The notes below the pieces were generated by a model. That model was not told where the DNA came from and made no database searches. It saw only the letters and a list, made by a program, of their open reading frames with translations. From JBIICS01 sp044238735 (lineage in GTDB: Bacteria > Bacteroidota > Bacteroidia > UBA4408): DNA of 10,221 bases. Location of the stretch: positions 1 through 10,221 of the forward strand of contig JBIICS010000104.1 of the NCBI GenBank assembly GCA_044238735.1. The letters run 5' to 3'. Position numbers and translations under genes: made by a program. Each line of letters begins with the position of its first letter. Position 1 is the first letter of the stretch. Of the stretch, positions 7,074-10,221 are shown piece by piece.

Positions 7074-8488
7074 TTCTTTCTAGCAAATATCTTTTTAAAA
7101 GGACTTAAATAAAAATCCAGTTCCAGTAATTTAGAATCGGTGGTGGCTTTAAAAGTTAAGAAGGCACCAATAGGTAAAAAAACAAAGGTACTTAACCACA
7201 TTCCGGCAATGGGTTGCCAAACTTCCTCTTTTGCAAATTTTTCACCAGTTGTAGAAACAATATGATACGAAAGAAAAAACAGTACGGATAAGACTACCGG
7301 CATACCTAAGCCACCTTTTCTTACAATAGCACCAAGTGGTGCTCCAATAAAAAATAAAACTAGGCAAGCTATAGATAAAGTAAAGCGCCCGTGCCATTCC
7401 ATATCACTTCTTACAATCATATGTTTTCGAGCTTTAAAATCATTTATAGATGCTTCCGTATAGTTTTTATTACCTCTAATCATGTTCGTGGATGCATCAA
7501 TTGTTCTTATTTTATCCTGTTTATTTAATAAAGATAAAACATCACCTTTAAAACTGATGGGGATATATGAATTGGGCGTACTAATTAAGTTGGAATTAAA
7601 TCCGATGTTGCGTTGCATTTGATTTCCAAATTCTTTTTTTCTAAGTTGTATTTCAGCTTCTATAGTATCAATATTTGCCTGAAGCTGAAAAACATTCATC
7701 ATTTTATAGTTGTCTTTAAAGAGGTCCTCTTTTGTTCTGCTCATCTTAAAATCGGTCAAGTCCATTCGAATGAATTCTTCTTTAAATTCAGTTCTAACAA
7801 ATGGTCTGTTCTGTCCGTTTGGTCGGTTGGGTTTCATTTCCTCATATGCACTGCCGTTAAAAAGAGATACCAACAAAAAATTTTCGTCCTTACTCATTTC
7901 AAGTTTACCTTTTTCGGCATAAACTAATTTAACATTGCCCTTATGCTCGGTATGATCGTATATAAATATATTGTGGACTGTTTTGCCGTCTTTTTCTTTT
8001 TTTGAAACTCTTAAAACATAACCATCTATACCATCATAATAAACTCCTTCTTTAATATTTAGTGCCGGTTTTTGGTTGGTTATATCATAAATTAATGAAC
8101 CTAATTTTAGATCGGCAATTGGGGCTACATAGTTTGAAAACAAAAAGGCGCCAACACTTGTTAAAACAGATAATATAATAAGCGGTCTCATTAAACGTTG
8201 TAATGAAACACCGGATGCTTTAATGGCCGCCAGCTCGTAGTTTTCCCCTAAATTCCCCATAAGCATAATACTTGCCAATAAAACAGATAAGGGTAAGGCC
8301 ATTGTAACTAGATGAGCTGACGCGTAAGTAAAGAATTCTAATAAAACAAGAGTATCTAATCCTTTACCAACTAAGTCCTCGAGGTATTTCCATAAAAATT
8401 GCATGAATAAAACAAACCATGCTATAAAAAACGTCACGGCAAGTGGACCTAAGTATGATTTTATTATGTATTTATCCAGCGTTTTCAA
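7070..8488 (-). CDS. LptF/LptG (YjgP/YjgQ) family permease
   Basis: This is an inner-membrane permease of the Lpt ABC exporter, which with LptB extracts lipopolysaccharide and passes it through LptC/LptA to the outer membrane. Residues are numbered from the longest possible reading, TTG 8497. Three N-terminal membrane helices (about 18-36, 58-80, 105-124) precede a large periplasmic domain (about 130-370), then three more helices (about 372-390, 397-414, 430-449) and a basic end. The conserved cytoplasmic loop ELAAIKASGVSLQRLMRP (88-105) is the expected LptB-coupling segment, and FFIGAPLGAIVRKGGLGMP (382-400) is also diagnostic. LptF and LptG cannot be told apart here, and the partner gene is not in the window. 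I place the start at TTG 8488 (sequence MKTLDKYIIKSYLG), because TTG 8497 lies inside a perfect -7 box. It leads the tight group with the two glycosyltransferases. Confidence 0.92.
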   Translation of the reverse strand: MKTLDKYIIKSYLGPLAVTFFIAWFVLFMQFLWKYLEDLVGKGLDTLVLLEFFTYASAHLVTMALPLSVLLASIMLMGNLGENYELAAIKASGVSLQRLMRPLIILSVLTSVGAFLFSNYVAPIADLKLGSLIYDITNQKPALNIKEGVYYDGIDGYVLRVSKKEKDGKTVHNIFIYDHTEHKGNVKLVYAEKGKLEMSKDENFLLVSLFNGSAYEEMKPNRPNGQNRPFVRTEFKEEFIRMDLTDFKMSRTKEDLFKDNYKMMNVFQLQANIDTIEAEIQLRKKEFGNQMQRNIGFNSNLISTPNSYIPISFKGDVLSLLNKQDKIRTIDASTNMIRGNKNYTEASINDFKARKHMIVRSDMEWHGRFTLSIACLVLFFIGAPLGAIVRKGGLGMPVVLSVLFFLSYHIVSTTGEKFAKEEVWQPIAGMWLSTFVFLPIGAFLTFKATTDSKLLELDFYLSPFKKIFARKK

Positions 8489-8494
8489 TTGTTG

Positions 8495-8502
8495 CAAAGA
8501 TA
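8495..8502 (-). promoter_or_regulatory. Bacteroidota -7 promoter element for the LptF-glycosyltransferase operon
   Basis: On the minus strand, bases 8502 to 8495 read TATCTTTG, a perfect TAnnTTTG. A start of transcription 3-7 nt downstream would fall at about 8492-8488, almost on the TTG at 8488. No TTG is seen at the -33 position. The box overlaps the first possible TTG codon (8497), arguing against that as the translation start. Confidence 0.5.
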
Positions 8503-8554
8503 ACAGAGCGAATTATAAAGAAGGTAATAATTTAAAAAACCTGAAAAAAATTCC

Positions 8555-8580
8555 AAAAAAAAAGGAGTTGTTAACTCCTT
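8555..8580 (-). terminator. Rho-independent terminator of the START-like gene
   Basis: On the minus strand AAGGAGTT (8580-8573) pairs with AACTCCTT (8569-8562) around a 3-nt loop (AAC), or a 7-bp stem with a 5-nt loop, followed by a run of nine T (8563-8555 read in reverse). It starts 4 nt after the START-like gene stop at 8585 and separates that gene from the LptF-type operon. Confidence 0.85.
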
Positions 8581-8584
8581 AGAT

Positions 8585-9616
8585 TTAATATGAGCCTATG
8601 GCTTTTAGTAGCGCTTCAATTTGAGAATTCCAAAGTAGCACAGCAGCATCTTTAGAGAGTAAATCCTCCGCAAAGTCGGTAATAATAAGTGCTACATCGC
8701 CGGTTAATTCATCTACTTCAATTCTAAATTCAAAATAAATATCTTTATCGTCTATCCATTGAAATCGAACCGATTTATTCTCTGTCGCTTTTATGAGTTT
8801 TGCTTTTTGTTCAGCTTTATCCCAAAAGAAGGAATAAATATCATTTCTAAAATTTACATCGTCAGCAAACCATTCAGAGAGTCCGCTGGGAGTGGATATA
8901 AATTCGTAAAGCAAGCGAACGGACGACCTGACTAGGTATTCTAATTCAAATTTAAAAAACTTCCCTTTAACTTTGCTTAGAGGCTCGGCCTTAGGGGGGG
9001 TAGAGGGAGGGCCTGCAATTGCCTGAGTAAGCGATTTTGCGTTAAAAGATGGACGTTTAAATTCTTCAAGTTCGTCTGGTTCAACCGGTTTTACTTTAAC
9101 CGGAGTTTTTGATTTCTTTTTAACTACCGGAACAGCATCTTTTAATAATTGTTCAATATCCACATCTTCAAAACCTTCTTCGCCATCAGCGTTGCCTTTG
9201 CTTTTCTTTCCTTTTTTAGATTCTTTTGGAACTGGAGGTTTTGGTGGAAGATTTTTAGCTACACTTTTTTTCTGGATAAGAGAATCTTTTTCTTTCTTAA
9301 TTTTAGATTCAGCAATCAGTGCAGAAGTTTTTTTAGATTTTGTATCAACTTTTTGATTAGAAGGTGATTGATTTTTTACTTCTTTAGTATTGGTGTTTTT
9401 AAGTTTAGGGGCCGCGGATTTTTGGGCCACAATTGTTTTTGACTTTGAGGCAGACTTAACAAGTGGCTTCTTTTCCGCCTTCGCAGAAGTATTTTTAGCT
9501 GCCTTAGCAGGGGCTTTTTTAGCTGGTTTTAACGGAGTTTTTTTAACCGTTTTTACCGCGTCTTTTTTAACTGCTTTAGCAGGTGAGTTTTTCTGGGTTT
9601 TAGCTGTCTTTTTCAC
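8585..9616 (-). CDS. START-like domain protein with long histone H1-like basic tail
   Basis: The C-terminal part (about 219-341) is the START-like (SRPBCC) domain found across Bacteroidota: FKFELEYLVRSSVRLLYEF, ISTPSGLSEWFADDVNF, RFQWIDDKDIYFEFRIEVD and LTGDVALIITDFAEDLL. As I know this family it is usually a stand-alone protein of about 125-130 residues with a hydrophobic-ligand fold and unknown function. Here it carries about 215 extra N-terminal residues. Residues 1-60 are Lys/Ala/Pro/Thr-rich with PAKKAPAKAAK-type repeats like histone H1-like proteins, then comes a Lys/Ser-rich stretch, an acidic patch (about 144-160, DGEEGFEDVDIEQLLKDA) and a Pro-rich linker (about 200-212). The tail is probably disordered and could bind DNA, RNA or acidic surfaces (inference). 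There is one frame throughout, no Met after the first, and an in-frame TAG at 9643-9641 upstream, so GTG 9616 is the only reasonable start. Confidence 0.87.
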   Translation of the reverse strand: MKKTAKTQKNSPAKAVKKDAVKTVKKTPLKPAKKAPAKAAKNTSAKAEKKPLVKSASKSKTIVAQKSAAPKLKNTNTKEVKNQSPSNQKVDTKSKKTSALIAESKIKKEKDSLIQKKSVAKNLPPKPPVPKESKKGKKSKGNADGEEGFEDVDIEQLLKDAVPVVKKKSKTPVKVKPVEPDELEEFKRPSFNAKSLTQAIAGPPSTPPKAEPLSKVKGKFFKFELEYLVRSSVRLLYEFISTPSGLSEWFADDVNFRNDIYSFFWDKAEQKAKLIKATENKSVRFQWIDDKDIYFEFRIEVDELTGDVALIITDFAEDLLSKDAAVLLWNSQIEALLKAIGSY

Positions 9617-9640
9617 TTTTTTTGAAAAATGGAGTTGGCT

Positions 9641-9670
9641 CTAATGTAAACAAAAAAATGAATTAATCAA
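9641..9670 (-). promoter_or_regulatory. Possible promoter of the START-like gene
   Basis: On the minus strand a TTG (9670-9668) is followed after 19 nt by TACATTAG (9648-9641), one mismatch from the TAnnTTTG -7 box, with the TTG at the usual -33 distance. Transcription would start near 9636, giving a leader of about 20 nt before GTG 9616. The match is imperfect and the region is AT-rich. Confidence 0.33.
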
Positions 9671-9706
9671 CTTTTTGTTTAAAAAAGTGTATTTTTTTAA
9701 ATAGTA

Positions 9707-9737
9707 TTTTAATCTCTAAACTAAATAATTATATTTG
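9707..9737 (+). promoter_or_regulatory. Promoter of the tRNA gene
   Basis: TATATTTG at 9730-9737 is a perfect Bacteroidota -7 box ending 13 nt before the tRNA 5' end. A weak -33 element, TTTT (9707-9710), stands 19 nt upstream. The predicted start at about 9740-9744 would leave a 5' leader of 7-11 nt for RNase P to remove. Confidence 0.6.
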
Positions 9738-9750
9738 CACCCTCTAATTT

Positions 9751-9827
9751 GGCGGGGTAGCTCAGATGGTTAGAGCGCAGGATTCATAACCCTGAGGTCA
9801 CGGGTTCAACTCCCGTCTCCGCTACCA
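9751..9827 (+). tRNA. tRNA-Met (anticodon CAT)
   Basis: A complete 77-nt cloverleaf with encoded CCA. The acceptor is GGCGGGG/CTCCGCT, the D-stem GCTC/GAGC, the anticodon arm CAGGA-TTCATAA-CCCTG with anticodon CAT at 9785-9787, the variable loop AGGTC, and the T-arm ACGGG-TTCAACT-CCCGT. The 11-24 pair is C-G, as in elongators and unlike the purine-pyrimidine pair of bacterial initiators, so elongator Met is my first choice. A CAT anticodon could also belong to the lysidine-modified Ile tRNA. Oddities are a G1-T72 wobble at the end of the acceptor and an A31-C39 mismatch closing the anticodon stem. It has its own promoter and terminator, so it is a single-gene unit, divergent from the START-like gene. 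Confidence 0.96.
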
Positions 9828-9836
9828 ATTAAGCAT

Positions 9837-9863
9837 AAAAAGCCCGGAATTTCCGGGTTTTTT
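9837..9863 (+). terminator. Rho-independent terminator of the tRNA
   Basis: AAAAAGCCCGG (9837-9847) pairs with CCGGGTTTTTT (9853-9863) across loop AATTT, an 11-bp stem with one G-T wobble whose 3' arm ends in six T. It begins 9 nt after the encoded CCA. The A-rich left arm means it could also stop transcription coming from the right. Confidence 0.9.
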
Positions 9864-9888
9864 GCTTTATATAAGATTTACGAGCTTT

Positions 9889-9945
9889 TTCGCTTCATTG
9901 GGGTGAAGCGAACAGAGGAACGAAGATCTGTTTCACCTGATTTTT
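9889..9945 (+). repeat. Overlapping alternative stem-loops (palindromic element)
   Basis: Two hairpins compete for the same bases. The first is TTCGCTTCA (9889-9897) with TGAAGCGAA (9904-9912), a perfect 9-bp stem with loop TTGGGG. The second is GGTGA (9902-9906) plus AACAGA (9911-9916) with TCTGTT plus TCACC (9927-9937), an 11-bp stem with an AGCG bulge and a 10-nt loop, followed by five T at 9941-9945. Both cannot form at once, since they share 9904-9912. It could be a dispersed palindromic repeat, a second terminator, or a switch. Nothing downstream identifies which. Confidence 0.5.
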
Positions 9946-10221
9946 ATATAGTAAAACATTTCCTTATTGTATTTAGCTATTAATTAGCGAAAAAGAAAAA
10001 ATGTTGTAGATAGGATATACTATGGATATAGAAAAGCGAGTAAAGAGACATAATAAAGGACGGAATAAAATTATGGCTGGAAGACTTCCGTTGCCTCTTA
10101 TTTTTAGTGAGTTTTATTTATTTAAATAGGATGCTTTAAAAAGTGAAACCTATTTTATAACAAGTATGGGCAAAAAAACGACAAGATTGATGTTGAAAGA
10201 AACACTTGAAAAGTTGTAATA
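9946..10221 (+). other. Intergenic stretch with no convincing gene
   Basis: The last 276 bases are AT-rich and hold no open frame longer than 35 codons that I could find on the + strand and none that I recognise. Two short frames begin with ATG: 10022-10129 (35 residues, basic, MDIEKRVKRHNKGRNKI at its start) and 10166-10219 (17 residues). A 7-bp inverted repeat AAATAGG/CCTATTT (10124-10130 and 10149-10155) has an 18-nt loop and may be chance. No perfect TAnnTTTG box is seen before either frame. Confidence 0.5.
10022..10129 (+). CDS. Possible small basic protein (doubtful)
   Basis: A 35-residue frame from ATG 10022 to TAG 10129. The first half is strongly basic (KRVKRHNKGRNK), the second hydrophobic and aromatic (LPLPLIFSEFYLFK). 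I recognise no family. An in-frame TAG at 10007-10009 means it is not the end of a longer gene. There is no clear promoter or ribosome-binding site, and frames of this length are common by chance in AT-rich DNA. Confidence 0.12.
   Translation: MDIEKRVKRHNKGRNKIMAGRLPLPLIFSEFYLFK

Noticed and set aside
7613..7927. Plus-strand frames opposite the LptF-type gene
   Set aside because: Low-complexity Phe/Ser-rich translations that mirror a well-supported minus-strand gene, with no promoter or family match.
8497..8585. LptF-type and START-like genes as one operon
   Set aside because: A strong minus-strand terminator (8555-8580) and a separate -7 box (8502-8495) lie between them.
9390..9644. Plus-strand open frame antisense to the START-like gene, with hydrophobic Phe/Ala-rich translation
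   Set aside because: It is the mirror of the Lys/Ala-rich codons on the other strand and shows no family resemblance. It is not a real membrane protein.
10124..10155. Inverted repeat AAATAGG/CCTATTT as terminator or element end
   Set aside because: Only 7 bp, AT-rich, 18-nt loop and no T-run after it. It is expected by chance at this composition.
9751..10221. tRNA-integrated mobile element
   Set aside because: No integrase, and no repeated tRNA 3' end downstream within the window.

Overview
The window looks like an AT-rich chromosome segment from the Bacteroidota, probably a Flavobacteriia-like lineage. Four things point there: a core gene order rpsD-rpoA-rplQ followed by carA; protein sequences that read like Bacteroidota versions (RpoA, L17 with a long basic tail, the START-like protein); an absence of convincing Shine-Dalgarno sites; and Bacteroidota-type -7 boxes (TAnnTTTG) before carA, the LptF-type gene and the tRNA. 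The assignment comes from remembered family features, not from a search.

Left part (1-3463, + strand). The last codons of rpsD are followed by rpoA and rplQ, the end of the alpha ribosomal-protein operon. rpoA is broken in this sequence: the reading frame is lost at about 285-290, where about 20 nt (the codons for E-G-V-x-H plus part of the neighbours) seem to be missing between two copies of GAATT. A hairpin terminator closes the operon. Its T-run also forms a perfect -7 box for carA (small subunit of carbamoyl-phosphate synthase), which overlaps by one base a Nudix hydrolase of the CoA-pyrophosphatase type.

Middle part (3497-8497, - strand). Reading leftwards there are an LptF/LptG-family permease, two GT4-type glycosyltransferases and a CLC-family anion transporter with the sequence signature of the CLC-F (fluoride/proton) branch. 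The first three are tightly packed (4-nt overlap, then 7 nt) and fit a cell-envelope glycan or lipopolysaccharide operon. The CLC gene follows after 36 nt and may be a passenger. Four of the five minus-strand genes, counting the START-like gene, begin with GTG or TTG.

Right part (8555-10221). A minus-strand gene encodes a START-like domain behind a roughly 215-residue Lys/Ala/Pro-rich tail that resembles histone H1-like proteins. It ends in its own terminator. Divergent from it is a tRNA with anticodon CAT (probably elongator Met), with promoter, encoded CCA and terminator. The last 360 bases hold two overlapping, mutually exclusive stem-loops and no convincing gene.

I see no CRISPR array, insertion sequence, phage gene or defence system. 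The best leads are the rpoA lesion, the histone-like/START fusion, the apparently leaderless TTG start of the LptF-type gene, and the structured element after the tRNA.
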